A DNA stretch of 64,000 nt from Ashinkailepas kermadecensis (GCA_034440615.1 JAOTOM010004632.1:1-64000); one strand, 5' to 3'. Counted from the first letter of the stretch, positions 49,720 to 61,925 are shown. Notes: a model not told the origin generated them from the letters alone. A program made the numbers and translations.

Positions 49720-50095
49720 GCCCACGATAACTCAGTAATAGCTGTATACTTAGACGGAACTGCCGCATTCGACCTAGTGCACAAGTCTACACTCGCACAC
49801 AAACTCTACAAGCTAGGTCTACGCGGACACCTGGTACACTTCATACTCAGCCTTCTCACGAACAGAATTCTCAAGATCAGATGCGACAGCATCGCTTCAA
49901 GCACCACATATGAGGATTGACATGGGGCAGGGAAACGTGCTCTTCCTCATGATTAACGACAGGTTTGCTGACCACACCGACAAATTACTACGCTATTTAC
50001 TTTTTGCGGACGACGTAGTCGTCTTAACAACTACACGATGTTTTCCGAAAGAGGACACAATTCAAAGAGTGAATGATGTGCTCACATTGCAGAGT
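49720..50095 (+). pseudogene. reverse transcriptase remnant of an RNase H-bearing LINE
   Basis: The first frame reads AVYLDGTAAFDLVHKSTLAH and KLYKLGLRGHLVHFILSLLTNR (RT palm with first catalytic Asp region). After a frameshift and stop near 49,913 it continues as RIDMGQGNVLFLMINDRF and LLRYLLFADDVVVLTTTRCF (second catalytic Asp pair, FADD). The style is that of the I/R1/Jockey group, unlike the CR1 copy at 41-45 kb. Part of the segment normally between Q-G and L-F is shortened. Confidence 0.75.
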
Positions 50096-50554
50096 AGTGC
50101 AAAAGGTGAGGCTTCACCCCGTCCGCAGAGAAATCTGCCAGTCACATATGGTCTACGTCCGACAGCCGGGATTTCGCTTTGCAAAGCCATTGACGGCACA
50201 GTCAGCCAACAAGCGAGAAGAACCCCCTACCCTCGGTTCAGCAGGACAACTGTGTCGCTATCACGTTGCAATTAATTTCATTGAAAACCACTCGGCACAG
50301 CGCTGCTTTCGGCCGGACAGATTCGATTCGGCCTGACAGACCAGCGCCGAGTTAGGTGCAATATCACTCCATTTCATATTCAGATACCCACGACTCTTTC
50401 AAATACCCACCTCATCATGCAATTCACGGCAGCTCGACCGCCCACTATAGGCCTTTTGAACCCACGATAAACCAACGGTCCAATACGTGATCTCGAATAG
50501 GAAGTCAGACATCACGCCGGCTGAAATCCTGTCCATTTTCAATATGTATGCACA

Positions 50555-50598
50555 TGTACATAGCATGACATGACATGACATGCCATGACATGACATTT
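50555..50598. repeat. short (ATGAC)n tract
   Basis: About seven units of ATGAC with one GCC interruption, inside the LINE remnant. Confidence 0.8.
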
Positions 50599-50639
50599 TC
50601 AATGTGTACGCTACCAACAACAACCACAAAGTTAATTCA

Positions 50640-50880
50640 CGGATCGGTCAATGCACGAGGGCAAAGTTGGCATCGCCATCACTAGGTTAGGCCTTGACCT
50701 TTCCAAGTATCTACCAGACAAAATTTCCATCTTTACCGCTGAGGAAGCTGCCATATTGGCCCACTGTCTTTCTCCAAATGAGGCGCAAAAAGGTGCATAA
50801 CGTTGCGTAGCATAGTAATCTACTGTGACTCCATCTCTGTCCTCAAGTCAATGGACAAGTTTCATGTCGGGACAAACCGT
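50640..50880 (+). pseudogene. RNase H remnant of the same LINE
   Basis: Reads FTDRSMHEGKVGIAI (the TDGS motif with Gly changed to Arg), LDLSKYLPDKISIFTAEEAA (the conserved Glu region) and, after a frameshift, IVIYCDSISVLKSM (the DSxS Asp region). These three motifs in order identify an RNase H domain, about 550 bp after the FADD motif as expected for I-group LINEs. The intervening part is degraded. Confidence 0.75.
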
Positions 50881-51599
50881 TTCTTTTTCAAGTTGCACTA
50901 GTTGTTTTTATTTTTAAAGACGATGGTGTCATTCATTTATTTTCTAAAAATCCCTAAATTACTTAAATAATTCAAAGAAGCGCTTCAGAATGCCTCGCTT
51001 TGTGATTGGTCAAAATGTATGTGACGTCACATCTGTAGAGTTCAGCGATGCTTGACTGCCGCCCATTATATCTTCCATTTGGGACGCTCCCAGTTCGTAA
51101 TAATCGCGACAGTTTTAGCTTGGATCACATCCGGTCGTCAGGGGCAATTGCATTGTAGAAAACGGCGCTATTATTCTTATTTGTGCCGAGGTATACAAAT
51201 GCAACTGCAAGTAAGCCAGAAGCAATGTTCATCTGCCTCCCGACGGTCGAGAAGATGAGGACGTTGTCGAGCGATTCTGCACGCCGAGACAGTCCGCTGA
51301 TCTCTGCCAGTGGCCCTGCTTGTTGTGACGAGCATTTCTATGCATATGTATCACTAGTAGACATGGGAACGAGTATTTTGATAGGCGTGGGCATGTCTAA
51401 GGATGAGGGGGAGGCTAGAACCATAGTACTTTCCTCAGAAGTGTCAACATTGAGGGTTTTCATATCAAGGTTAAGCTTGAGAACGGGGATTATATCTTCC
51501 ATTTTTGTGAAAACCCCACAAAATAAAAGTATACTTTTTATAAAGATGGGAACTGTGATTTGTTAGTATCTATCTTGTTGGAAATATGGATCAACATGC
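50881..51599. other. no supported gene; CRE/CCAAT-like words
   Basis: GATTGGTC (inverse CCAAT) and TGACGTCA lie about 20 bases apart near 51,005-51,030. They could be promoter-like, but no downstream exon is recognised. Confidence 0.25.
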
Positions 51600-52100
51600 A
51601 GAAGATGGCAAGAGATTTGGCAAATTTGTGCTTTAAGGTGATTTTTGAGTTCTTGAAATGTATTTTTCCAGCACAGTGTTCATGACTGGTGAACGTGATG
51701 TGGCCACTCGTTTTCGCTGCAAATGCATACTTTCCAATTGGCTGGCAAAATAACACCAAAAATTGGCTTGGAGATGGGTAATACAGTATAAAAATAATGC
51801 AAAAAAGAAAAAGTGTAGCATAGCATTACCTAACATAACCTTACCTCCCATGGAAAAAATAATAAAAAAAGAGCACAAAATTCCAGCAATTTTTGCTCTA
51901 AAATATTTCACTCGAAAAAAGAAACCCAATGTAAAATGGCCTAACCTTTCTTTAGGAAAATGTTTAAAAAATCAAGATAAAAACTTAGCCAAACCTGACA
52001 TATCCGAACCTAACCACTTTGCTTTATGCAGGTAAAATGTATGCTTTGCAAAATTTGTCTTGTGAATATCTTAAAGCGCAATAAAGCCATCTTGCCATTA
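51600..52100 (+). repeat. TTAGG-rich dispersed repeat, copy f
   Basis: Contains GCAAAATAACACCAAAAATT, then GGCTTGGAGATGGGTAATA, several CCTAACATAACC and GAACCTAACC words, and ends with a stretch reading ATCTTAAAGCGCAATAAAGC: the same order of blocks as 515-895. A nearly full-length, isolated copy useful for defining the unit. Confidence 0.65.
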
Positions 52101-52141
52101 CATTTTGTAAACAAAAACTGCGGAAACCCCAGCACTAGTAT

Positions 52142-52188
52142 AATTTCACTCAGCTTGAGAAAATGCTTTTCTCAAGCTGAGTGAAATT
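52142..52188. other. perfect hairpin, 22-bp arms and 3-base loop
   Basis: The left arm begins AATTTCACTCAGCTTGAG and ends GAAAA at 52,163. The loop is TGC. The right arm 52,167-52,188 is its exact inverse complement. Confidence 0.95.
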
Positions 52189-52810
52189 CCACAATATGCC
52201 TGACATTCCACGAAAAAATTGAGCCAACAATCCTTGCCCTTCATCAAAAATCCATAGCAGTTCTAGTTAATGAATCACTTCAATGTAATATTTGATAGTC
52301 ATCCCTTTTCGTATTATCTACATTAATATCATAAAATATGGCAGAGGTTACAGATGACATCTTACTCACTTTGCATCATCAAAATGCTGCTTGAAGATGC
52401 TGGATGACATTGGCCTATACCTGCTGATCACCGGGTATGTTGCTATACACCTACCTACTTACATATTATTGATCACGTCAGCCTACACCTGCAGGTAGCT
52501 GATCATGTCTGCCTACACCTATTGATAATTGATTGCATGAACATATGCACTATGTATATCTTCCTGTAAGGAAGCTAATTAAAGTTCCACAATATGCCTG
52601 GCATTGCATGTAAAGATCAACCTGAAAACATGTGTACATTGTCTGAAATCTATGGAGTATAGCCAAATAAACCCTGCAATTTGTCATTTGATAGCAGTCC
52701 TTTTTTGCAATATCTCCAAGGACATCATCAATATATTGCAGTAATTGGAGCAGGCATCTTACCCACTCTGTTCCATCACAATACTGCTTGAAGGTATGCT
52801 ATGACATCCG
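52183..52810. repeat. diverged tandem duplication, ~395-bp spacing
   Basis: TTCCACAATATGCCTG(A/G)CATT occurs at about 52,187 and 52,583. Ordered matching words follow in both copies: ATTTGATAG(T/C), CATCTTAC(T/C)CACT, CATCA(A/C)AAT and TGCTTGAAG. Confidence 0.7.
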
Positions 52811-54550
52811 CACGCTCCGCATTGCGCCGGATTTAGCAAAATGTTAGTTGCTTTATTACCACCATAATAGATTACCTACCCTTCTAAGCATCATATTTTC
52901 ATACAAATTGGTAACATTTCAGCATCGTTACAAGCCCTCGCCTTAGTATCCATGATGCGAGTCGGTTGGAAAAAACCTTGCATGGAATTATCTAACGTAT
53001 GGTTCCCTGTGCGTTTTGGGCTTGGCCTCTTCGAGGTTCCACATATGTGACGTCACTGCTACGAGAAGGTTTTAAATCGATGGCAACCCCTCAGTGAAAT
53101 GATTAAATTATGCTGTAAGTACTTCTCCTATGAAAAAATACTTCAATCTTGTCTACGAAGTATTATTACCGTTTTTAAAAAACCAAAAGCCCATTACGTG
53201 AAACTTGTCCGTTGTCAGCGCTCCCACCTGGTACTGCATCGAATCCAACAAGCCCCTAGCGTAAACAAAACATATATCTCCTTTGGACCCCGAGTCACGC
53301 AATATTCAAGGAAATGAGCGGGTAGATAGCATCCTAAGCAAGCCCCAGCTTCCACCACATATTTCAAGGTGAAATTCTGAGTTATATCATTTACTTTGCT
53401 CTCTGCACGCCACCAACCTGGCAGGCGCAATGTCGACAACACTCGACTGATCCAACTGACACGCACTGCGTGCGCGTGCCACGGTGCGTTGCAATAACGT
53501 GCGCGTGCCACGGTGCGTTGTAATAACGCAAATATCCATTCGTTGTCACGTGTCAGTCTTCACATTTAAAACGCTTGTTTAATTTGTTTTAACACCTTGC
53601 TTATCACCCGGATGAAGGCGCTGAGCCGAACCGCTGGTGTTCCTTTCCGGCAAATACAACATCTTGTGCCATAGCACCTTTAACTCCACCCACCTTACCA
53701 TGTAGGCGTGTTCGAATCACGATGCATTTCAACAACTAGCTATCACAATTGTGTTGTGGATTGAGGCTATGCTTATATTAAAATAACACCAACCCCTTAA
53801 TCCATGGTGCATCGGGCGGAAAATTTAGTCCTTTCAGGAAAAAATATTTCCAACATCCTAGTTAGAAAGCCGTAACCAGCGCTACTACCGGCGTGTTTAA
53901 CATGAGCCACCATTTCAGCGATGCATTATAAAGGTTATAAATTGCTTCCTACCGCATGTGATGTGGCGGGGGAAGGACACTCTTAGCGCTAAAACATCTG
54001 CGATGATATTTAATTTGCGGCTCTTTCAGATAGTATTCTCTTTCTCTGAATGCATCTTGAATGAAATATTACGCTCCACCATTATTGACATTCCATCATT
54101 TGGCTTCTCAGAGGTGCCAATTCATCGATACCTTTCATGAGGTCTGACACCGTGTATCCACGTTGTCGCCTCCTTTGCCCGGATTGCGACGGTTTGGTTT
54201 TGTCACTTATAAATAAGTTCCATGTCTTTATCATAGCCTAGCTGCGGTGGAATACGTGCTTGATGGTTACGTTCTGTATCTGCGCCGCCAAATATTCGCC
54301 ACGGCAGTTTAAAAGTGCAACACAAATATTATCTGCTACCCTCTGTTTGGTAGCTGACTCGCCCGTTGGTATAGCTTTATGTTTTGCTTCAAGGTGCTTC
54401 CATATAAAAGCTTCACTACCGTATCTAGACATAATTAGCCTTCGGCAAGACCCTCTTGGTACGTTTCGTTATCAGTTGGACAACATCGCTATGTCTCAGG
54501 TGCTCAGAGTAAGACCAGAGACCAGGAATCACCCATGAACATCACATTTC
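52811..54550. other. no supported gene
   Basis: Contains a two-copy 29-bp duplication (TGCGCGTGCCACGGTGCGTT at 53,471 and 53,500). Open frames on both strands at 54,238-54,538 show no recognisable domain. Confidence 0.35.
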
Positions 54551-54554
54551 GAAT

Positions 54555-54680
54555 GCTAAGGCATGAAAGATCCAACACTGCTGTTGAGCTAACACTATGT
54601 CCCACCTGTGCTATTGTGCTAAGGCGTGAGAGATCCAACACTGTTGTTGAGCCAACACTATGCACCGCCTGTGCAACAAC
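54555..54680. repeat. 63-bp tandem duplication
   Basis: GCTAAGGC(A/G)TGA(A/G)AGATCC starts at 54,555 and 54,618. Two copies with few differences. Confidence 0.8.
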
Positions 54681-54980
54681 TTGAAGTGGACGAAGAGTTG
54701 ACCTGGGAGGAGATAGTCGAAGCCGAGGGCGGCCAGCGCATGCTTTAGTGCCGCTGAATTATACTAAAATGATGTGCATGGCTGGTTGCCAGGCATAACA
54801 TCGCCCATCTGGACCAGTTTTCTCAGTCGCTAGTGTCAACTCGTGAAGACTAGTCCCGGTGCAGTCGTCATGACAACGGCGACCCCACTGCACGATTCCT
54901 TTCAGCAGTCCAATTTGATCATGGCCGAGAGTGTGCCTACAGTGGCCTTTGTCGGTCGCCAACCCATCTATGTGGCTTCC

Positions 54981-55630
54981 CCGTGGTGGTGGGGGCCAGT
55001 GTCACTGGCGGTGCCGTGGTGGTGGGGGCCAGTGTCACTGGCGGTGCCGTGGTGGTGGGGGCCAGTGTCACTGGCGGTGCCGGGTGATGGGGGCCTGTCT
55101 GGCGATGCCGTGGTGGTGGGGCCAGTGTCACTGGCGGTGCCGTGGTGGTGGGGGCCAGTGTCACTGGCGGTGCCGTGGTGGTGGGGGGCCAGTGTCACTG
55201 GCGGTGCCGTGGTGGTGGGGGCCAGTGTCACTGGCGGTGCCGTGGTGGTGGGGGGCGTTACTGGCGGTGCCGTGGTGGTGGGGGCCAGTGTCACTGGCGG
55301 TGCCGTGGTGGTGGGGGCCAGTGTCACTGGCGATGCCGTGGTGGTGGGGGCCAGTGTCACTGGCGGTGCCGTGGTGGTGGGGGGCGTGCCGTGGTGGTGG
55401 GGGCCAGTGTCACTGGCGATGCCGTGGTGGTGGGGGCCAGTGTCACTGGCGGTGCCGTGGTGGTGGGGGCCAGTGTCACTGGCGGTGCCGTCGTGGTGGG
55501 GGCCAGTGTCACTGGCGGTGCCGTGGTGGTGGGGGCCAGTGTCACTGGCGATGCCGTGGTGGTGGGGGCCAGTGTCACTGGCGATGCCGTGGTGGTGGGG
55601 GCCAGTGTCACTGGCGGTGCCGTCGTGCTC
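54981..55630. repeat. 33-bp minisatellite, about 19 copies
   Basis: Units GCCGTGGTGGTGGGGGCCAG plus TGTCACTGGCGGT, with G/A variation (GGCGGTGCC or GGCGATGCC) and several shortened units. The period of 11 codons keeps frames of 160-280 codons open on both strands (for example VVVGASVTGGA); none is supported as coding. Confidence 0.92.
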
Positions 55631-55758
55631 TGAACCGCCGGCCAATCAATGTCCAGTGCAGTTCTGCAAACTGCAACGGCTGCGCTGACCTGATTGTTAA
55701 TTGCGACGGCTCAGGCAGGTCTAGTTGTGGATGGTGACGGCTTGCGTCATATTTACCT

Positions 55759-55763
<5 letters not shown>

Positions 55764-55822
<59 letters not shown>
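55764..55822. repeat. (TA)n microsatellite at the Penelope end
   Basis: About 29 TA units directly abutting the terminal sequence of the left Penelope-like copy. Confidence 0.97.
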
Positions 55823-55825
<3 letters not shown>

Positions 55826-58338
55826 ATATTTGGATTTTGAAAGACCACCGGACAAAGCTCGCACACCACCTCCTTCCTCTGGACACATAAATGTTACGCT
55901 CGGTGGTACATACACGCTGTACATCATCATTCCACAGCACAGGTTATCGTCTCACCATTTCACAGCAATCAGGTTCTCGTTTTTTTTCTCTCCACCCTGG
56001 TTAACGTCCGTGCGTAAGAGCCCTATCCATCTATGTTCCCTAATACGTCTGCACTGCGTTTAATTTTGCACACTCTTTCCAGACCAACTTCCCGCACATA
56101 TTCAATGGAATGACCCTCCTCATGGAAATTAATTGCTATGGAAGTGCTATACTCTTTTCGAATATCCGATAGATGATTTTCTATGCGGGTATATAAAGTT
56201 CTTCCTGTTTCTCCAACATTAAAAATTTAGCTGCATTTTGCGCACCATATGCCATATACTACATTATTCGTCCTGCATCTAACCTTCCTATCATAAGTGC
56301 ACTCAATTCCAGTGGCACCCTTCACCTTATCACCCCCCCCCACATACACACGTTTACATATCACACAGTTATTGCCACACGCTTGCTTCCCCTGGGTCCT
56401 GCCTATCATAATTTTCTGGGTTTTTGCTGTGCACAAGATGGTCTCGAAGATTTTTCCCCTCTTTTGTAGGTTGCCATTGGGTTAGTTGGAAATACCATTT
56501 TTAGCTTTTCCGATTTGTCTAAGAGATGACGTTTTTCTCTGATAATTCCTCTTATATCAGGTAAGTAGCTACTAAAGGTCACTATCAAAGGGATATCTTT
56601 CCTTGGTGCCTTCCTATTTTTTTTTGTAATCAGTAGTTCCCCCCTCTGCATTTTGTTCACCCTATCCAGATTTCCACTTATGATTTTATGTGGATATCCC
56701 CTTCCTACTAACCTTTCTGTCAGTGTCCCAATCTGTCGCTTGAAGCCCTCCTCATCCGTACATACCCTCTTAGCCCGCCTGGCTAGTCCCAGGGGAACGG
56801 CGCGCTTGACATGGGGGGGGATGATCGGACAGGTAATGTAAATACGCTTTGGTATCCGAGGGTTTAGAGAAAATATCCGTGTGAAATTCCCCATGTACCA
56901 AGCTCACGGAAACGTCTAAGAACTCCATTGTCGCTGTAGGAAACCTTAGATTCACTTGAATATTTGTGTGAAAGCCATTCGCTGTTGTATGTAACCGTTT
57001 GAGTTCTTCCTCCCTGTGTGTCCAGATTCCAAAAATATCATCAATTCAGCGATATAAAATGAATGGCTTGGGAGAAAATTAACGCAACAGCCGTTATTCC
57101 CATTGTCCTAGATATGTACACGCGTAATTTCTGCCTAATTTAGATCCTATCGCCGCACCCTCTATTTGCACGTAGTTATCAGAATTCCCTATTCTAAAGT
57201 TATTGTTGTCCAAAACCATACTCATCAATTCCAGCACCTTGTCTGTTGGGATTTCTGGGCATGGTCTGGCTTCTAAGGCCTGCCGACAGGCCCAATTCCC
57301 TCGACACGAGGCGCACTAGGATATAATTTCCTCACGTTCATGCAAACCATTAGCGGCTTGAAGCCATTCTTTTCTGGAAGGGGCTGCTCCACCTTTACAA
57401 GCATGCCTAAGAAGTGTGTTCAGAACACTGTTCAGAGTAACTATGCATGAGCCTTTATCTTCAGGACGGATGACTAGCGAACTATCTTGAACGAGCTCGC
57501 CCAGCGCTTCCTCCTCCTCCTTGGTTATGTTCGATAGGCACGTCTTCTTGAGGCTGCTGATGACGTCGTGTGACACCTCCTCTAGGTACTGGTCGAGCCA
57601 GGGATCTCGTCCAGGGGGCGGCGTCCAGCTGGAGGACTTGTACCACCTGCCCTGCGATGGGTCCACTTCTGCGGTTGGTTCTTTCTCCCGGTCAGCCCAG
57701 AACTCCCAGAGTCGCAATAGTCGTTCCCACTCTTTTAGTTCAGCTATAAGCTGGGTAAGTGGCTGACGTTTCGTTGGTGCAAAGCTCAGGCCTTTCCTGA
57801 GGAGGGAAATCTGCGCTGGTGACAATTGTTTATCTGACAGGTTAGTCACCTCTACTGCCACCTTGACCTTGGCCGCACGCGTTTCCGTCTCACCTGAACC
57901 CTGAGGGGTGGCTCCGTGCACTGCGAACGTTGAGTCCCGCTCCGGCATCCGTGATCTTGACGCTTGCTCTATCTCGGCTCTCACTTTCTCTCCATTCGCA
58001 CCATTTATTTTCTTTCCTGAGTTCCAAGGGGTGGATCTGCTTGTTGGTAAAGCTGGACGTAGTTCCGGCTTCCATGCTGCTTGTTCACGCAACTTTTTTT
58101 TCTTCAGTTTGGACGATTTTGTGCGTGAGAGTCTTGCGCGGGCAGTATATAGCAATTCTAACAGTTTCTTTTCCTGTTCTTTTGTCACTGATCTGATAAT
58201 TGCTTCTTGAACGGAGCTGAACTCTTCCTGTAGCGCTGTTTTTCTTTCCTCTGCCAGCTCAGCACACCGCTTTATCAAACTAAGCGAGCCAGCAGCAAGA
58301 ATCCATCCTACATCTGTGTCATCTTCATAATTACACAC
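55823..58338 (-). pseudogene. Penelope-like retroelement, left copy (family 1)
   Basis: Reads leftwards. N-terminal frame 58,338-57,316 (340 codons): Lys-rich region (TKSSKLKKKKLREQ), LSDKQLSPAQISLLRKGLSF, then SSWTPPPGRDPWLDQYLEEV and SLVIRPEDKGSCIV. An internal deletion removes the start of the RT palm and joins to ACKGGAAPSRKEW. RT core 57,300-57,000 has AIGSKLG and a stop in place of the first Tyr of YIDD (R-stop-IDDIFGIW). Then FLDVSVSLVHGEFHTDIFSK, a frame change at an 8-G run (56,813-56,820), VPLGLARRAKRV and RGYPHKIIS. The C-terminal GIY-YIG nuclease (about 56,430-56,060) has CGNNCVICK, VVYGIWCAKC, a stop, then NVGETGRTLYTRIENHLSDI and INFHEEGH. Known: Penelope-like elements combine such an RT with a GIY-YIG endonuclease. 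This copy is inactive. Confidence 0.88.
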
Positions 58339-58483
58339 CCATTTGACCTGAAATTATCTTGGGATCAGCTGCTCTCGTTTACAGGTGGTCAAAATACCAC
58401 GGTGGGAATCATTGTTCTCATAAGCTGCCGTCACATTTGGGAATCAGCAGGCTCCGCCGTTTGGCTGAAAAAATTGAGAACAA
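58339..58483. other. spacer between the inverted Penelope-like copies
   Basis: About 145 bases between the N-terminal start of the left copy and the first homology of the right copy. It encodes LGISRLRRLAEKIEN in frame with the right copy, perhaps N-terminal sequence of that copy, too diverged to align to the left one. Confidence 0.4.
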
Positions 58484-60738
58484 GAGTTCTGGGCTGACCG
58501 GGGAGGAGGAACCAACCGCAGAAGTGGACCCATCGCAGGACAGGTGCTACAAGTCCTCCAGCTGGATGCCGCCCCCTGGGCGAGACCCCTTGCTCGACCA
58601 GTACCTAGAGGAGGTGTCACGCGACGTCATCAGCAGCCTCAAGAAGACGCGCCTATCAAACATAACCAAGGAGGAGGAGGAAGCGCTGGGCGAGCTCGTT
58701 CAAGATAGTTCGCTAGTCATCCGTCCTACAGATAAAGGCTCAGGCATAGTTATTCTGAACAGTGAAGATTACTGTAAAAGCTTAAAGGAGGAGGTAGCCA
58801 ATCCGTCAACGTATAAGCAAACCGTGAAGGACCGAACCCCAGCTATACAGAGGACGGTTAAAACACTGGTAGATTCCATTTTGTTCTGAGGGATACATTG
58901 GCAAGCATCAACGTCGCTATATGGACCTAATATTCCACGAGCGGGTGACCTCAGAGGAAACCCGAAGCTGCATAAGGAAGGCTACCCCATAAGGACCATA
59001 ATTGGGGGACTACTGATTACAAAAATAGGAAGGCACAAAGGAAAGATATCCCTTTGATAGTGACCTTTAGTAGCTACTTACCTGATATAGGAGGAATTCT
59101 CAGAGAAAAACGTCATCTCTTAGACAAATCGGAAAAGCTAAAAATTGTATTTTTAACTAACCCAGTGGTAGCCTACAAAAGAGGGAAAAATCTTTGAGAC
59201 CATAAAGTGGGCGGGGCCATGCCACAGAACGAGTAGCTGAAGTCGCTGAGCGGGAGCTGCGAATACACGTGGAAGCCCAGCCTACCTATGTGCGGGACAC
59301 CCCACACTTCTTAGGCATGCTTGCAAGGGCATGCCTAAGAAGCCCCTTCCAGAACGCAGCCCCTTCCAGAACGCAGCCCCTTCCAGAAAAGAATGGCTTC
59401 AAACCGCTAATGTTTTGCACGGACGTGATAAAATTTTATCCCAGTGTGCCTCGTATCGAGGGCATTGAGGCCTATCGGCAGGCCTTAGAAGCCAGACCAT
59501 GCCCAGGAATTCCAACAGATAAGGTGCTGGAATTGATGAGTATGGTTTTGGACAACAATAACTTTAGGATAGGGAATTCTGATAACTACGTGCAAATAGA
59601 GGGTACGGCGATAGGATCTAAATTAGGCCGAAATTACACGTGTGCATATCTAGGGCAATGGGAATCACGGCTGTTGCGTGAATTTTCTCCCAAGCCATTC
59701 ATTTTCTACCGCTATATTGATGATATTTTTGGTATCTGGACACACGGGGAGGAAGAACTCAGGCGGTTCCATACAACAGCGAATGGCATTCACCCAAATA
59801 TTCAAGTGGATCTAAGGTTTTGTACAGCGACAATATAGTTCTTAGACGTTTCCGTGAGCTTGGTAAATGGGGAATTCCACACGGATATTTTCTCTAAACC
59901 CTCGGATACCAAAGCGTATTTACATTACCTGTCCGATCATCCCCCCCCATATCAAGCGCGTCGTTCCCCTGGGACTAGCCAGGCGGGCTAAGAGGGTATG
60001 GACGGATGAGGAGGGCTTGAAGCGACAGCTTAGGACACTGAGAGAAAGGCTAGCAGGGAGGGGATATCCGCATAAAATCATAAGTGGAAGTCTGGATAGG
60101 GTGAACAAAATGCAGAGGGGAACTACTGATTACAAAAAAAAATAGGAAGGCACGAAGGAAAGATATCCATTCGATAGTGACCTTTAGTAGCTACTTACCT
60201 GATATAAGAAGAATATTCTCAGAGAGAAACGTCATCTCTTAGACAAATCGGAAAAGCTAAACATGGTATTTTCAACTAACCCAACGGTGGTAGCCTACAA
60301 AAGAGGGAAAAATCTTCGTATGGCATATGGTGCGCAAAATGCAGCTCAATTTTTTATGTTGGAGAAAAAGGAAGAACTTTATATAGATAGAAGATACAAA
60401 TATAAAATATAAATATAAATATAAAATCATTTATCGAGTATTCGAAAATAGTATAGCACTTCCGTAGCAATTTATTTCCATGAGGAGGGTCATTCCACTG
60501 AAGATGTGCGGGTAGATGGTCTGGAAAGAATGTTGCAAAATTCAACGCAGTATAGACATATTAGAGAACAGATGGATACGCAGAAAATACAAAAAAATCG
60601 ATACCTGATTGCTGTAGAATGGTGATGTACAGCGTGTATGTACCATGGAGCGTAAAATTATGTGTCCTCCTTCCTCCAGGGGAAGGAGGTGGTGTGCAAG
60701 CTTTGTCCGGTGGTCTTTCAAAATCCAAATATTTGTTT
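58484..60738 (+). pseudogene. Penelope-like retroelement, right copy (family 1), rearranged
   Basis: Mirror of the left copy. Homology starts near 58,484: EEPTAEVDPSQDRCYKSSSW, then VIRPTDKGSGIVILNSEDY and a stop at 58,887. PRAGDLRGNPKLHKEGYP follows near 58,945. At about 59,005-59,200 a piece from the C-terminal third (KRHLLDKSEKLK...) is inserted out of order. The palm resumes with VRDTPHFLGML, FCTDVIKFYPSVP (first catalytic Asp) and YRYIDDIFGIW (second pair intact) in a frame at 59,269-59,838. After a stop (GAG to TAG) come FLDVSVSL, the 8-C run (59,941-59,948) with the same frame change, VPLGLARRAKRVW and GYPHKIISG. The GIY-YIG part (60,320-60,540) is broken by an A/T-rich ATAAATAT-type expansion. 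The end (60,640-60,738) matches 55,823-55,925 inverted. Confidence 0.88.
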
Positions 60739-61488
60739 GACGCAATTGCGGTGTGACGCGGGGGGCGGTCAAGTTATTCCGGGTCTGTGACGTAGCCAAG
60801 GCGATACTCGGCAGCACTTTGCATGCGTCTCAAGCCAAAATAGCCAATATTTTCCACGGCTTTATGCAGACAATTTTAATTGTATGCAGGAAAATGTGAT
60901 GCCATGCGAATGCCTGAAGAATTCTACATACGAATTCGGATCGTTTTTACTTGTATCACCCCGAAAAAGTATGCTTCCTTGCCGGTAAACGAGGACACTA
61001 CACAAAACCGGCCGACCGACTCCCGGAGGGCGGGGCCTAAGTCGTTGCCATGACGACCGGCCGGCCCTCGAGGTCAGTCGTGCGTTGAGTTTCGGCAGAA
61101 AAGGAAGCTGCTGTTAAATGAAATTGAACGTTCTTTCTCATTCTTTGTACTCTTTTTCATGTCATCCTTTGCTTTCTCGTGTCAGCTGAATACAGGAGAA
61201 AGTAAAGCATGCCATAGTACCATATGCTCTTTTCTAATGAAAATTCTAGAAAAATATGAAAATGAAGCACGTGAAGTTTTTGCCGCGGTTGCGGCACTAT
61301 ATCACCAATTGCCAGGAATCTGCTAGATTTGGAATATTCTACTATAGGATTCTATAATCCGCCAGATGTCCACCACATTCTAGTATAATATCGCATATTC
61401 TAGCATATGACGTCACCAAGGCACATAGATACTAGATCTGAGAATCTACCAAACTTGGGTGTACCCTTTCTTTAATATACTCTGGTGT
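60739..61488. other. no supported gene; CpG-rich patch
   Basis: 61,005-61,090 is rich in CpG and CCGG words. No RNA gene or exon recognised. Confidence 0.3.
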
Positions 61489-61534
61489 GACGTGCTCTCA
61501 AACTGACGAAGCTCTGAAGTAAAGAGAAACGTCT
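61489..61534 (+). ncRNA. hammerhead-like motif (degenerate)
   Basis: GACGTG...CTGACGA (61,503-61,509), a short helix II region (GCTCT/AGAG), then GAAACGTC (61,526-61,533). GACG at 61,489 can pair with CGTC to form helix III. The expected cleavage-site base is G, which is not permitted, and helix I is too short, so catalysis is unlikely. Followed by TGATGTTAAATGA and the (TA)n tract. Confidence 0.35.
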
Positions 61535-61555
61535 TGACAAGCTGATGTTAAATGA

Positions 61556-61798
<243 letters not shown>

Positions 61799-61925
61799 CC
61801 TCATTTAACACAACATCAAATCTCGCTTTGATCCGCTTTTTTGAGAAAAAAAACTTCAAGGCTCCGGATCAATTGTCTTCATCGGTGGGAAAAAAAAACA
61901 TTCAGTATTGTGCCTCTGTTATCCT

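Noticed and set aside
51005..51030. CCAAT box plus CRE as a host promoter
   Set aside because: TGACGTCA occurs several times in the window (for example 49,231 and 53,050) and no exon follows.
53690..53730. tRNA-like T-arm (GTGTTCGAATCAC)
   Set aside because: No convincing D-arm, anticodon arm or acceptor stem around it.
54843..55737. Frames of 268-281 codons on the plus strand and 225 on the minus strand
   Set aside because: The 33-bp minisatellite is open on both strands; indels between units move the repeat through different frames.
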